From positions 248,001 to 312,000 of the forward strand of contig NZ_JALPVL010000011.1 of NCBI RefSeq assembly GCF_023544465.1: 64,000 nt of DNA. The letters run 5' to 3'. The notes under the pieces were generated by a model. That model was not told where the DNA came from. It ran no database searches and was given only the letters and a program-made list of their open reading frames with translations. Below are positions 40,012-48,701 of the stretch, one piece after another. This DNA comes from Paractinoplanes maris. Lineage in GTDB: Bacteria > Actinomycetota > Actinomycetes > Mycobacteriales > Micromonosporaceae. Each line of letters opens with the position of its first letter. Position 1 is the first letter of the stretch. The position numbers and the translations under genes were made by a program.

Positions 40012-41529
40012 ATGAGCGTTCGACGGATTATGGGCACCGAGGTCGAGTACGGCATCAGCGTCCCCGGGCAGCCCGGCGCCAACCCGATGGTCACCTCCTC
40101 ACAGGTCGTCAACGCCTACGGAGCTCGACCGGAGCTCAACCGCAACGGACGCGCCCGGTGGGACTACGAAGAAGAGTCACCGCTGCGCGACGCGCGCGGC
40201 TTCACCTACTCCGGTGCCGCCTACGACCCGGCCGACGCCCTCGCCGACGAAGACCTCGGCCTGGCCAACGTGATACTGACCAACGGTGCCCGCCTCTACG
40301 TCGACCACGCCCACCCCGAATACAGCACCCCCGAGTGCACCAACCCGCTCGACATCGTCAAATGGGACAAGGCCGGCGAGCGCGTGATGGCCGAGGCCTC
40401 CCGCCGCGCCGCCACCATCCCGGGCACCCACCGCATCCAGCTCTACAAGAACAACACCGACAACAAGGGCGCGTCGTACGGGTCCCACGAGAACTACCTG
40501 ATGCGGCGCCAGACCCCGTTCGCCGACATCGTCGCCCACCTCACGCCGTTCTTCGTCACCCGGCAGATCTTCACCGGCGTCGGCCGGGTCGGCCTCGGGC
40601 AGGACGGCTCCGGCTCCGGCTTCCAGATCAGCTCCCGGGCCGACTTCTTCGAGGTCGAGGTCGGCCTCGAGACGACGCTCAAACGGCCGATCATCAACAC
40701 CCGCGACGAACCCCACTCCGACGCCGACAAATACCGCCGGCTGCACGTCATCATCGGCGACGCCAACCTGTCCGAGATCGCCACCTACCTCAAGATGGGC
40801 ACCACCTCGCTGGTGCTCAACATGATCGAGGAAAAGGTGTTCAGCGGCGACCTCGGCATCGCCGACCCGGTCAGCGAGCTCAAGGCGGTCAGCCACGACC
40901 CGTCGCTCCAGCACCTCATCCGGCTGCGCGACGGACGCAAGCTCACCGCGCTCGACCTGCAGTGGGCCTACTACGAGCGAGCCCGCCAGTTCGTCGACGA
41001 GCGCGAGGGCGACGACGCCGACGAGCAGACCCAGGACGTGCTCAACCGGTGGGAGGACACGCTGGACAAGCTCGGCCGGGACCCGATGGAATGCGCGGAC
41101 ACCCTCGACTGGGTGGCCAAACTGCGGCTGCTCGAGGGCTACCGCGAGCGCGAAAGCCTCGGCTGGTCGTCACCGAAACTCCAACTCGTCGACCTGCAGT
41201 ACGCGGACGTCCGGCCCGAGAAGGGGCTCTACCACCGGCTGGTCGCGCGCGGGTCGATGAAGACGCTGCTCGAGCCGGAGGACGTGCAGCGGGCGATGGC
41301 CCAGCCGCCGGAGGACACCCGGGCCTACTTCCGGGGCCGGTGCCTGGCCCAGTACGCGTCCGAAGTGGTCGCGGCCAGCTGGGACTCGGTCATCTTCGAC
41401 GTCGGGCGCGAGTCGCTCGTGCGGGTTCCGATGATGGAGCCCGAGCGGGGGACCAAGAAGCACGTGGGTGCGCTGTTCGACAAGTGCGAGAGCGCGAAGG
41501 ATCTCCTCGAAGTCATCACCGCGCGCTGA
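40012..41529 (+). CDS. dop: Pup deamidase/depupylase Dop
   Basis: Dop converts the C-terminal Gln of Pup to Glu so that PafA can ligate it, and also removes Pup from substrates. The 505-residue protein belongs to the carboxylate-amine ligase-like Dop/PafA fold. MGTEVEYGISVPGQPGANPM carries the nucleotide/Mg-binding Glu region. DHAHPEYSTPECTNPLDIVKWDKAGERVM and HRIQLYKNNTDNKGASYGSHENYL are conserved. ALDLQWAYYERARQFVDE lies in the C-terminal half, and a roughly 45-residue extra N-terminal loop (SSQVVNAYGARPELN) separates Dop from PafA. The ATG at 40012 is used. Pup is the next gene, 79 bases downstream. Confidence 0.97.
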   Translation: MSVRRIMGTEVEYGISVPGQPGANPMVTSSQVVNAYGARPELNRNGRARWDYEEESPLRDARGFTYSGAAYDPADALADEDLGLANVILTNGARLYVDHAHPEYSTPECTNPLDIVKWDKAGERVMAEASRRAATIPGTHRIQLYKNNTDNKGASYGSHENYLMRRQTPFADIVAHLTPFFVTRQIFTGVGRVGLGQDGSGSGFQISSRADFFEVEVGLETTLKRPIINTRDEPHSDADKYRRLHVIIGDANLSEIATYLKMGTTSLVLNMIEEKVFSGDLGIADPVSELKAVSHDPSLQHLIRLRDGRKLTALDLQWAYYERARQFVDEREGDDADEQTQDVLNRWEDTLDKLGRDPMECADTLDWVAKLRLLEGYRERESLGWSSPKLQLVDLQYADVRPEKGLYHRLVARGSMKTLLEPEDVQRAMAQPPEDTRAYFRGRCLAQYASEVVAASWDSVIFDVGRESLVRVPMMEPERGTKKHVGALFDKCESAKDLLEVITAR

Positions 41530-41608
41530 GTGGTTTTGTCATAACCGCGAGGTAGGTTTTTCCCAACCCGATGTCACAGGCTTCGGGTGGCTGAGAAGGG
41601 GGACACCG

Positions 41609-41824
41609 ATGGCAACTCGGGACAGCGGCGGTCAGTCGCAGTCGGGCAAGGGCCGGCAGGACGAGGAAGTCCAGGACGCCACCGTCGAGGCCAACCCGGA
41701 GGTGGCCGAGAGGCACGCCGAGATCACTGAGGACGTCGACGATCTGCTCGACGAAATCGACTCCGTTCTCGAAGAAAATGCGGAGGAGTTTGTCCGCGGA
41801 TACGTACAAAAAGGGGGTCAGTGA
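41609..41824 (+). CDS. pup: prokaryotic ubiquitin-like protein Pup (Gln-ended)
   Basis: Pup is a disordered 71-residue modifier attached through its C-terminus to Lys of target proteins. The N-terminal part is Gly/Gln/Ser-rich (MATRDSGGQSQSGKGRQDEE). The middle forms the helix that docks on the ARC coiled coil (VAERHAEITEDVDDLLDEIDSVLEENAEEFVRGYV). The end is QKGGQ, so it is encoded with Gln and needs Dop before ligation. The ATG at 41609 follows GAGAAGGGGG. It is followed by the HNH gene 5 bases later. Confidence 0.98.
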   Translation: MATRDSGGQSQSGKGRQDEEVQDATVEANPEVAERHAEITEDVDDLLDEIDSVLEENAEEFVRGYVQKGGQ

Positions 41825-41828
41825 CGGT

Positions 41829-42515
41829 ATGTCCGATTTGCCGGAACGGGAGGACGGCGTTCGGATGTGTCGGGACTGCGGTGCAATCAAGCCGCTCACT
41901 GACTTTCACGTAAGTACCAAGCGCGAAGGCGGACGCGGCAGCTATTGCAAGCCCTGCTTCAACGAGCGCTCAAAGAAGAGCTACGCGAAGCGGCTGGTTG
42001 AGCGTGAAGGCCGTCAGGTTCGGGAGAGTATTCCGGTGCCTGACGGCCACCGCTATTGCCCTGACTGTGAATCCGTCAAATCGCTCGAGGAGTTCCCGCG
42101 GAGCAAGGCAGGGCGCAACGGCCGTGGTGGCTACTGCAAGCCATGCCACAACGCTCGCGGTCGGGAGTCCAAGCAACGGCTGTATGGCGGCACCCGTGAG
42201 TACCATCTTCGCGCGCGATACGGCATCGGGCAGGTTGAGTTCGACGACCTGTTGTGGCGGCAGGGTGGAGTGTGCGCGATCTGCCGGGCGCCGGACCCTC
42301 AACACGTCGATCACGATCATCGCACCGGCGCGGTACGCGGGATATTGTGCTTCAACTGCAACGGCGGCCTGGGGCAGTTCCGGGACAACCAGGACTACCT
42401 CGCCGGCGCGATCGAATATTTGAAGGGAACCACGTGGCAAAGGACTTTGATCCATCCGGGCGTGTACCGGATTACTACGTCAATGCGGGAACGTCCTCCT
42501 TCACGCAGTTCCTGA
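41829..42515 (+). CDS. endonuclease VII-like HNH protein between pup and prcB
   Basis: A 228-residue protein. Two N-terminal CxxC modules of a repeated type (MCRDCGAIKPLTDFHV with YCKPCFNERSKK, and YCPDCESVKSLEEFPR with YCKPCHNARGRE) suggest tandem zinc-binding domains. The C-terminal part is an endonuclease VII/HNH fold: YGIGQVEFDDLLWRQGGVCAICRAPDPQHVDHDHRTGAVRGILCFNCNGG, with Cys4 zinc ligands and the H-V-D-H-D-H catalytic core. The reading frame runs 82 bases into prcB, and the last 25 residues look like overrun. The DNA is less GC-rich than the flanks: 41881-41940 is about 58% by count. Its role in the operon is unknown. Confidence 0.9.
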   Translation: MSDLPEREDGVRMCRDCGAIKPLTDFHVSTKREGGRGSYCKPCFNERSKKSYAKRLVEREGRQVRESIPVPDGHRYCPDCESVKSLEEFPRSKAGRNGRGGYCKPCHNARGRESKQRLYGGTREYHLRARYGIGQVEFDDLLWRQGGVCAICRAPDPQHVDHDHRTGAVRGILCFNCNGGLGQFRDNQDYLAGAIEYLKGTTWQRTLIHPGVYRITTSMRERPPSRSS

Positions 42516-43273
42516 CACACGCTTCCCCCGAGTTGCTGCCCGGCCGCCGGCCGCTGCCGCCGGGCCTGTCGGCTGACATCGCGCCGCACGGCACGACGAT
42601 CGTGGCGATCGCGACCGCCGACGGTGTCGTGATGGGTGGCGACCGGCGCGCGACCATGGGCAACCTGATCGCCAGCCGGGACATCGAGAAGGTGCATCCG
42701 GCCGACTCGTATTCGTTGATCGGCATCGCCGGGACGGCGGGTATCGGCATCGAGCTGATGCGCTTGTTCCAGGTCGAGCTGGAGCACTACGAGAAGATCG
42801 AGGGCACGATGCTCTCGACCGACGGTAAGGCGAACCGTCTGGCCGGCATGGTGCGCGGCAACCTGGGCGCGGCGATGCAGGGTCTGGCTGTGGTGCCGTT
42901 GTTCGCCGGTTACGACCTGTCGGCGACCGACCCGGCGCGGGTGGGGCGCATCTTCAGTTTCGACGTGGCGGGTGGCCTCTACGAGGAGACCGGTTACGAC
43001 GCGATCGGCTCGGGTTCGTTGTTCGCGAAGTCGTCGATGAAGAAGAAGTACCGCACGGGCATCAGCACCGACGACGCGGTCCGGCTGGCGGTCGAGGCGT
43101 TGTACGACGCGGCCGACGACGACACCGCGACGGGTGGTCCCGACCTGACCCGCAAGATCTTCCCGGTGGTGATGACGGCGACGGCCAACGGCACGCACCG
43201 TCTGACCGAGGCGGAGATCACCGCGGTGGCCGAGCTGGTGGTCGCCGGGCGCATGGAGAATCCGGGCGGCTGA
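42434..43273 (+). CDS. prcB: 20S proteasome beta subunit PrcB
   Basis: PrcB forms the two inner catalytic rings of the 20S proteasome. From the GTG at 42434 (GAAGGGAACCAC ahead) the protein is 279 residues. The first 53 are a propeptide that is cut between Gly53 and Thr54 in APHGTTIVA. This exposes Thr54, the nucleophile; the MGGDRRATMGNLIASRDIEKV region provides the catalytic Asp/Lys part. GTAGIGIELMRLFQVELEHYEKIEG and IGSGSLFAKSSMKKKY are core helices. The start codon lies inside the end of the HNH gene, so the two messages overlap by 82 bases. Confidence 0.96.
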   Translation: MAKDFDPSGRVPDYYVNAGTSSFTQFLTHASPELLPGRRPLPPGLSADIAPHGTTIVAIATADGVVMGGDRRATMGNLIASRDIEKVHPADSYSLIGIAGTAGIGIELMRLFQVELEHYEKIEGTMLSTDGKANRLAGMVRGNLGAAMQGLAVVPLFAGYDLSATDPARVGRIFSFDVAGGLYEETGYDAIGSGSLFAKSSMKKKYRTGISTDDAVRLAVEALYDAADDDTATGGPDLTRKIFPVVMTATANGTHRLTEAEITAVAELVVAGRMENPGG

Positions 43274-43327
43274 GTCCGGTTGTTGGTTGCAGCCGAATTC
43301 ACCAGGGACGAGAGGGAGTAGCCACCC

Positions 43328-44227
43328 GTGGCCATGCAGTTCTATGCATCACCCGAGCAGGTCCAGCGCGACCGTTCGGAGTACGCCCGTAAGGGCATCG
43401 CCCGCGGCCGTTCCGCCGTGGTGCTGACGTATGAGGGCGGCATTCTGCTGGTCGCCGAGAACATCACGACGCTTCGCAAGATCAGCGAGATCTATGACAA
43501 GATCGGCTTCGCGGCGGTCGGGCGGTACAACGAGTTCGAGAGCCTGCGCCGCGCCGGCATCCGGATGGCTGATGTCAACGGTTACAGCTATGACCGGCGC
43601 GATGTGACCGGGCGGTTCCTGGCCAACGCGTACACGCAGACGCTGGGCGCCATCTTCACCGAGACGCAGAAGCCGTACGAGGTGGAGATCTGCATCGCGC
43701 AGGTCGGCTCCTCGCCGGAGACCGATGAGCTGTACCGGATCACGTATGACGGTTCGGTGATGGACGAGCCGGGCTTCATGGCGATGGGTGGCCAGGCCGA
43801 GGCGATCTCGAACGTGTTGCGGGAGCGGCACGACGCGTCGGCCGAGTTGCCGCTGGCGCTGGCGCTGGCGGCGCAGGCGCTGGGCAGTGTGGGCGGCGAG
43901 AACGGTCAGACGCGCAAGCTCGACCAGAAACAGCTCGAGGTCGCGGTGCTCGACCGGCGGCGCAAGGGCCGGGCGTTCCGGCGTATCCAGGGCCCGGCGT
44001 TGATCCAGTTGCTCGAGGGCTTGAAGGACGTGCTGGACAAGGATCTGGGCGGGGTGGACGCGGCTCCGCCGCCGCCTCCGTCCGTCGACAAGCCCACAGT
44101 GTCGGCTGCCGCCGAGGAGGACGCGGCCAGCAAGCCTGAGGCCGGCAAGCCCGCGGCCGGTAAGCCTGAGGCCGAGCCGGCCGATCCGGCCGAGCCGGCC
44201 GATGGTGTCAACGGCGACGGTTCCTGA
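43328..44227 (+). CDS. prcA: 20S proteasome alpha subunit PrcA
   Basis: PrcA forms the outer rings that gate entry to the core. The 299-residue product has the typical N-terminal gate segment MQFYASPEQVQRDRSEYARKGIARGRSAVVLTYEGG. This is followed by LLVAENITTLRKISEIYDKIGFAAVG and DVTGRFLANAYTQTLGAIFTETQKPYEVEICIAQVG. No Thr nucleophile is present. The last 60 residues are a Pro/Ala/Glu-rich tail (SAAAEEDAASKPEAGKPAAGKPEAEPADPAEP). The GTG at 43328 follows GGAGTAGCC; the ATG 6 bases later is an alternative. A terminator-like hairpin follows directly. Confidence 0.97.
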   Translation: MAMQFYASPEQVQRDRSEYARKGIARGRSAVVLTYEGGILLVAENITTLRKISEIYDKIGFAAVGRYNEFESLRRAGIRMADVNGYSYDRRDVTGRFLANAYTQTLGAIFTETQKPYEVEICIAQVGSSPETDELYRITYDGSVMDEPGFMAMGGQAEAISNVLRERHDASAELPLALALAAQALGSVGGENGQTRKLDQKQLEVAVLDRRRKGRAFRRIQGPALIQLLEGLKDVLDKDLGGVDAAPPPPPSVDKPTVSAAAEEDAASKPEAGKPAAGKPEAEPADPAEPADGVNGDGS

Positions 44228-44233
44228 CGCGAT

Positions 44234-44263
44234 CATGCCCCCGGTGGGTACACCGGGGGCATG
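44234..44263 (+). terminator. hairpin terminating prcA and covering the next start codon
   Basis: CATGCCCCCGGTG and CACCGGGGGCATG form a perfect 13-bp stem around GGTA. It begins 7 bases after the prcA stop codon. Its distal arm contains the ATG of the TspO-like gene (44261-44263), so in a read-through transcript the start codon is base-paired. Confidence 0.85.
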
Positions 44264-44977
44264 ACTGACAACCTTCGCTCTGTCGCGCTCGCTTCTTCCT
44301 GCGCCGCCTTCGTGGCGGTGCCGTGCCTCGGTGCGCTGCTGGGCCGCGGGGAGCAGACCCAGCGGTACGACACGGTGATCACCCCGCCGGATTACGCGTT
44401 CGCCGTGTGGGGCCCGATTTTCGCGGGTTGCGCCGCGTCGACGGTGGTGCAGTGCCTGCCGGGCGGCCGCGGTGATCCGATGAGCCGGCGTACGGGGTGG
44501 CCCTTGGCCGGCGCCTACGCGGCCAACGCCGTCTGGTCGGTCGCCGCGCAGAGCGGCCGTTTCGGTCTCACGCCGGTGTTGCTGCCGGTGGCTACGGCTT
44601 TCGCCGCGGTCGCGTACGGCCGGGCGCAGCGGGTGGCCCTGGCCGGTCGGGCGTCGCTGACGCCGGCGAGCACCGGCTTGCTGCTGGGCTGGACGGCTTT
44701 GGCCAGCACGGTGAATCTCGCCGCGGGCGTGGTGGCTTCGGGCGTACGGAAATCGGATCCGCGTCTGGTGTCCGCCTCGACGGCTGGGGTGCTCGTGGCT
44801 TCGGCCGCGGTGGCCGGGGAAGTGGCCCGCAGCCGGCGTGGGCGGGTGCCGTTGGCGTTGGCGTCGGCTTGGGGGTTGGCGACCACCGCGCTGATGCGCA
44901 GCCGGCCGCTGGGGGTGCGTGTGGTGGCGGCCGGGGGGACCGCTGCCGTGCTGGCCGCCGCTGTTCGCCGGGCCTGA
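44261..44977 (+). CDS. TspO/MBR-like membrane protein
   Basis: The 238-residue protein has about six hydrophobic segments. PPDYAFAVWGPIFAGCAASTVVQCL resembles the conserved Pro-x-x-x-Phe-x-x-W-G-P-I-F start of the TspO-related family, and the rest is Ala/Val-rich helices (FGLTPVLLPVATAFAAVAYGRAQ, LLLGWTALASTVNLAAGVVASG). TspO proteins bind porphyrins, but the tight TspO ligand residues are not clearly visible, so the assignment is to a TspO-like superfamily. Its ATG is hidden in a hairpin. It has no apparent functional link with prcA. Confidence 0.7.
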   Translation: MTDNLRSVALASSCAAFVAVPCLGALLGRGEQTQRYDTVITPPDYAFAVWGPIFAGCAASTVVQCLPGGRGDPMSRRTGWPLAGAYAANAVWSVAAQSGRFGLTPVLLPVATAFAAVAYGRAQRVALAGRASLTPASTGLLLGWTALASTVNLAAGVVASGVRKSDPRLVSASTAGVLVASAAVAGEVARSRRGRVPLALASAWGLATTALMRSRPLGVRVVAAGGTAAVLAAAVRRA

Positions 44978-45106
44978 GCGATTCCGACATATGGCTGTGG
45001 ACAACCGGCTTCCCGAGCTTGACACCGCGTAAGGTCCCCCGACAACGCCCCGAGGTGGGCGGGGGCTCGGGATGGGGGGCGGGGCGATCTTGAACCGGGC
45101 GCGCGC

Positions 45107-46048
45107 TCAGCTCGGCCGCAGGGGGCGCCACCAGCCGGGGTTGTCGCGATACCAGCGGACTGTGGTGGCCAGACCCGAGGTGAATTCGACCCGGGGGCGC
45201 CAGCCGAGTTCCTGGCGGATCTTGCTGTCGTCGACGGCACGCCGGAGGTCGTGGCCGGGGCGGTCGGGGGTGTGTTCGACCTTGTCCGAGCCGGTGTCGA
45301 GCTCGTCGAGCAGCACGCCGGCCAGGTCGCGGTGGGTCAATTCGAGGCTGCCGCCGATGTTGTAGACCTCGCCGGGGCGGCCGCCGGTCACGGCCAGTGC
45401 CACCGCCTGGATCAGGTCGTGGACGTGCAACCAGTCGCGGGTGTGGGTGCCGTCGCCGGTCAGGACGGCCGGGCCGCCGGTGAGCAGGCTGGTCACCAGG
45501 CGGGGGATCAGCTTCTCGGGGTGCTGGTTGATGCCGTACGTGGTGGTGGGTCGCAGGATCGTCACCGGGAGCCCGTGGGTGCGGTGGGCGGCCAGGGCCA
45601 GCAGGTCGGCTGAGGCCTTCGTGGCGGCGTAGGGCGTGGTCGGCTGCACGGCGGAGCGCTCGGTCCAGGCGCCGGTGGGGATCGACCCGTACACGGCATC
45701 GGTCGAGATGTGGATAAATCGGGCGGTGCCGTATCGCCGGGCGGCATCGAGCAGGACCTGGGTGCCGAGCACGTTGGTGACCACGCCGTGCTCGGCCGCG
45801 AAGTGGACGATCGTGTCGTGCCCGCGGGCCACGACGTCGACCAGCGCGCTCTCGGCCACGTCACCGGGGACGAAGTCGAGGCGCTTGTCGTGGGCCACCG
45901 GCCCCAGGTTGGCGAAGTTCCCGGCGTACGTCAGCTTGTCGATGACCGTGACCGACGCACTCTCCAGGCCCGGCAGACGACCGGCCAGCATCGCCCGCAC
46001 GAAGTGCGAGCCGATGAAGCCGGCACCGCCGGTGACCAACACGTTCAT
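45107..46048 (-). CDS. NAD-dependent epimerase/dehydratase (dTDP-glucose 4,6-dehydratase-like)
   Basis: A 313-residue extended short-chain dehydrogenase of the sugar-nucleotide type. MNVLVTGGAGFIGSHFVRAML is the NAD motif. FIHISTDAVYGSIPTGAWTERSAVQPTTPYAATKASADLLALA contains S-T-D-x-V-Y-G and the Y-x3-K catalytic pair. PTTTYGINQHPEKLIPRLV and GTHTRDWLHVHDLIQAV are strongly like RmlB. It would convert an NDP-sugar; no other sugar genes flank it, so the pathway is open. Length is slightly short for RmlB (about 330). Confidence 0.85.
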   Translation of the reverse strand: MNVLVTGGAGFIGSHFVRAMLAGRLPGLESASVTVIDKLTYAGNFANLGPVAHDKRLDFVPGDVAESALVDVVARGHDTIVHFAAEHGVVTNVLGTQVLLDAARRYGTARFIHISTDAVYGSIPTGAWTERSAVQPTTPYAATKASADLLALAAHRTHGLPVTILRPTTTYGINQHPEKLIPRLVTSLLTGGPAVLTGDGTHTRDWLHVHDLIQAVALAVTGGRPGEVYNIGGSLELTHRDLAGVLLDELDTGSDKVEHTPDRPGHDLRRAVDDSKIRQELGWRPRVEFTSGLATTVRWYRDNPGWWRPLRPS

Positions 46049-46100
46049 CTGTAACGACTCTACCGGCGCCGGGTGACTGCCAATGGGTGGCTTGTGCGGC

Positions 46101-46106
46101 TAGTGT
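46101..46106 (+). promoter_or_regulatory. TAGTGT -10 box of a probable leaderless pafA promoter
   Basis: TAGTGT lies 6 bases before the pafA ATG, and the 12-mer GCGGCTAGTGTT (46096-46107) recurs upstream of arc (36852-36863). No ribosome-binding site is present between the box and the ATG. Confidence 0.6.
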
Positions 46107-46112
46107 TTCGTC

Positions 46113-47471
46113 ATGGAACGGCGAATTTTCGGCCTCGAGACCGAGTACGGCGTCACGTGTACTTACCGGGGGCAGCGGCGGCTGTCTCCCGACGAGGTGG
46201 CCCGCTACCTGTTCCGCCGAGTGGTGTCCTGGGGACGCAGCAGCAACGTCTTTCTCCGTAACGGTGCCCGTCTCTACCTCGATGTCGGATCCCATCCCGA
46301 ATACGCGACACCCGAGTGTGATTCCGTGACCGACCTGGTCGCCCACGACCGTGCCGGCGAGCGCATCCTCGAGGGCCTGCTGGTCGACGCCGAGAAACGC
46401 CTGCACGACGAGGGCATCGCCGGCGAGATCTACCTGTTCAAGAACAACACCGACTCCGCCGGCAACTCGTACGGCTGCCACGAGAACTATCTGGTGTCGC
46501 GGCACGGCGAGTTCGGCCGCCTCGCCGACGTCCTCATCCCGTTCCTGGTCACCCGCCAGCTGATCTGCGGCGCCGGCAAGGTGCTGCAGACCCCGCGCGG
46601 GGCGGTGTTCTGCCTGTCGCAGCGGGCCGAGCACATCTGGGAGGGTGTCTCCAGCGCGACGACCCGGTCCCGCCCGATCATCAACACCCGCGACGAGCCG
46701 CACGCCGACGCCGAGCGCTACCGGCGCCTGCACGTCATTGTCGGTGACTCGAACATGAACGAGGTCACCACGCTGCTCAAGGTGGGCAGCGCCGACATCG
46801 TGCTCCGCATGATCGAGGCCGGCGTCGTGATGCGCGACCTGTCCCTGGAGAACCCGATCCGGGCCATCCGCGAGGTCAGCCACGACATCACCGGTCGCCG
46901 CAAGATCCGCCTGGCCAACAACAAGGAGGTCAGCGCGCTCGAGATCCAGCAGGAATACCTGGCCAAGGCGACCGAGTTCGTCGAGCGCCGCGGCGGTGAC
47001 CCGACCGCCAAGCGCGTCGTCGAGCTGTGGGGCCGGGTGCTCAACGCCATCGAGAGCGAAAATCTCGACCCTGTGTCCCGTGAGATCGACTGGGTGTCGA
47101 AATACAAGCTGATCGAGCGTTACCAGGCCAAGCACCAGATCCCGATGAGCCACCCGCGGATCGCCCAGCTCGACCTGGCCTACCACGACGTGCGCCGCGG
47201 CCGCGGCCTCTACGCGCTGATGGAGAAGCGCAAGCAGGTCGACCGCATCTCCAACGACCTCGAGATCTTCGAGGCCAAGGAGACGCCGCCGCAGACCACC
47301 CGGGCCCGGCTGCGGGGCGAGTTCATCCGTCACGCGCAGGAGAAACGCCGCGACTTCACCGTCGACTGGGTGCACCTCAAGCTCAACGACCAGGCGCAGC
47401 GCACCGTCCTGTGCAAAGACCCGTTCCGCGCCTACGACGAGCGGGTGGAACGCCTCATCGCCAGCATGTGA
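46113..47471 (+). CDS. pafA: Pup--protein ligase PafA
   Basis: PafA activates the Pup C-terminal Glu with ATP and ligates it to a substrate Lys. The 452-residue product has MERRIFGLETEYGVTCTYRGQRRLSPDEVARYLF at the start, with the Glu of the Mg site. NGARLYLDVGSHPEYATPECDSVTDLVAHDRAGERIL follows and carries an Asp where Dop also has one. FKNNTDSAGNSYGCHENYLVSRHGEF and SRPIINTRDEPHADAERYRRLHVIVGDSNMNEV are shared with Dop. It lacks the extra Dop loop. It is transcribed from its own predicted leaderless promoter, 1.9 kb downstream of prcA, with TspO-like and epimerase genes between. Confidence 0.97.
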   Translation: MERRIFGLETEYGVTCTYRGQRRLSPDEVARYLFRRVVSWGRSSNVFLRNGARLYLDVGSHPEYATPECDSVTDLVAHDRAGERILEGLLVDAEKRLHDEGIAGEIYLFKNNTDSAGNSYGCHENYLVSRHGEFGRLADVLIPFLVTRQLICGAGKVLQTPRGAVFCLSQRAEHIWEGVSSATTRSRPIINTRDEPHADAERYRRLHVIVGDSNMNEVTTLLKVGSADIVLRMIEAGVVMRDLSLENPIRAIREVSHDITGRRKIRLANNKEVSALEIQQEYLAKATEFVERRGGDPTAKRVVELWGRVLNAIESENLDPVSREIDWVSKYKLIERYQAKHQIPMSHPRIAQLDLAYHDVRRGRGLYALMEKRKQVDRISNDLEIFEAKETPPQTTRARLRGEFIRHAQEKRRDFTVDWVHLKLNDQAQRTVLCKDPFRAYDERVERLIASM

Positions 47472-47494
47472 CCGGGGGTTAGGCTGGCCGGGCG

Positions 47495-47662
47495 ATGAGC
47501 ACGCCCGACCAGCCTCCTTCCCGCCTCGAGCGCAAACGCCGCCGCATCCAGGCTGAAGTGCGCCGTAACCGCGAGGGCGGCCACCGCGTGCCGACCTGGG
47601 TGCTGGCGGCCGTCCTCGGTGTGGTCCTGCTCGGCTGGCTCTACCTGATCGTCACTGCGTAG
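47495..47662 (+). CDS. 55-residue single-pass membrane protein downstream of pafA
   Basis: A short, very basic N-terminus (MSTPDQPPSRLERKRRRIQA) is followed by a single hydrophobic segment (VPTWVLAAVLGVVLLGWLYLIV) and a short end. The ATG lies 24 bases after the pafA stop. TAGGCT lies 9 bases upstream of the ATG. It overlaps the convergent serine hydrolase by 11 bases. Function is unknown; I rate it as real because of the membrane segment and position. Confidence 0.7.
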   Translation: MSTPDQPPSRLERKRRRIQAEVRRNREGGHRVPTWVLAAVLGVVLLGWLYLIVTA

Positions 47663-48701
47663 GGCACAGCGCGTCCTCCAGCAGCTGCCGCACGGTGGCC
47701 TTGGCGGGGCGGCCGGTGCCCCAGGTCACCGACAGGGTGACCGCGTGGTCGGGGCCGGTCGCGAAGGTCCAGGCCGACGCCCCGAGCGCGTCACCCATGT
47801 GCCCGTAGGCGGTGCCGCAGCGCAGGCTGAGAAACTCCAGCCCGTATCCGCGTTGCGAGGGCTCCTCGATCGTCTTCATCCGGGCCAGCAGACCGGGCGG
47901 CAGCGTCGTGAGGAAGCGGTTCAGGTCGGCCGCGGTGGTGATCACCTCGCCGGCCGCGCCCATCACCGACGGGTTCAGCTCGGTCACGTCGATCACGCCG
48001 GCGGCCCCGTCCGGCACGTAGGCGTGCGCGTGCGGGCCGGGAATCCGGGTGCGGGTGCCCGGGAAGATGGTCTGGCGCAGGTGCAGCCGCCGGTATGCCT
48101 CGGCGGCATAGGTCCGGCCGGTGACCCGCTCGATGAGCATGCCGAGCACGAGGTAACCGGTGCTCGAATAGGCGTAGCCCTCGCCCGCCTCGAACGTCGG
48201 CTGCTGCGCCGTGGCCCGCGCGATGAGCTCCCGCGGCGTCCACGTCTTCCAGCGCAACGGCAGGAACGCGCTCGGCGGGCGCAGCGGCAAGGTCTGCGTC
48301 ACGTCGAACAGGCCGCTGGTGTGGTTGAGCAGCTGGCCGACCGTCACGCCGTTGCCGGGCGGCAGCAGACCCGGCAGCCAGCGGTCGACCCGGTCGTCGA
48401 GGGTGAGGCGACGCTCGGCGACCAGGTGCATGACGACGGTCCCGATGAGCATCTTGGTCACACTGCCGGCCCGGAACCGGCCGCGAGGATCAACCGGCTC
48501 CTCCGCGCCGAACCGGGCCGAGCCGCTGGTCAACCTGATGATCCGGCGGCCGTCACGGACCTCGGCCAGCGCGCCGACCGGGCCCCCGGCCACAACGGCG
48601 TCGAGGTCACGCTGCAACACGCCGCCGGTGGCACCGGCCGGAGCAGGCAAGACGATCAAAGCGGCGGCGGCAAGCCCGGCCACCCAGGGTCGATAGGACA
48701 T
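47652..48701 (-). CDS. secreted serine hydrolase / beta-lactamase-like (class C fold)
   Basis: The 349-residue protein has an N-terminal Sec signal (VAGLAAAALIVLPAPAGATG). The Ser-x-x-Lys nucleophile is FRAGSVTKMLIGTV (Ser80, Lys83). The second motif is AYSSTGYLVLGMLIERV (Tyr-Ser-Ser, the Y-x-N position). GTAYGHMGDALGASAW carries the H-x-G motif of class C/DD-peptidase-like esterases. Class C-fold enzymes of this type act as esterases, DD-peptidases or lactamases; the substrate cannot be judged. It is convergent with the small membrane gene. Confidence 0.9.
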   Translation of the reverse strand: MSYRPWVAGLAAAALIVLPAPAGATGGVLQRDLDAVVAGGPVGALAEVRDGRRIIRLTSGSARFGAEEPVDPRGRFRAGSVTKMLIGTVVMHLVAERRLTLDDRVDRWLPGLLPPGNGVTVGQLLNHTSGLFDVTQTLPLRPPSAFLPLRWKTWTPRELIARATAQQPTFEAGEGYAYSSTGYLVLGMLIERVTGRTYAAEAYRRLHLRQTIFPGTRTRIPGPHAHAYVPDGAAGVIDVTELNPSVMGAAGEVITTAADLNRFLTTLPPGLLARMKTIEEPSQRGYGLEFLSLRCGTAYGHMGDALGASAWTFATGPDHAVTLSVTWGTGRPAKATVRQLLEDALCPTQ

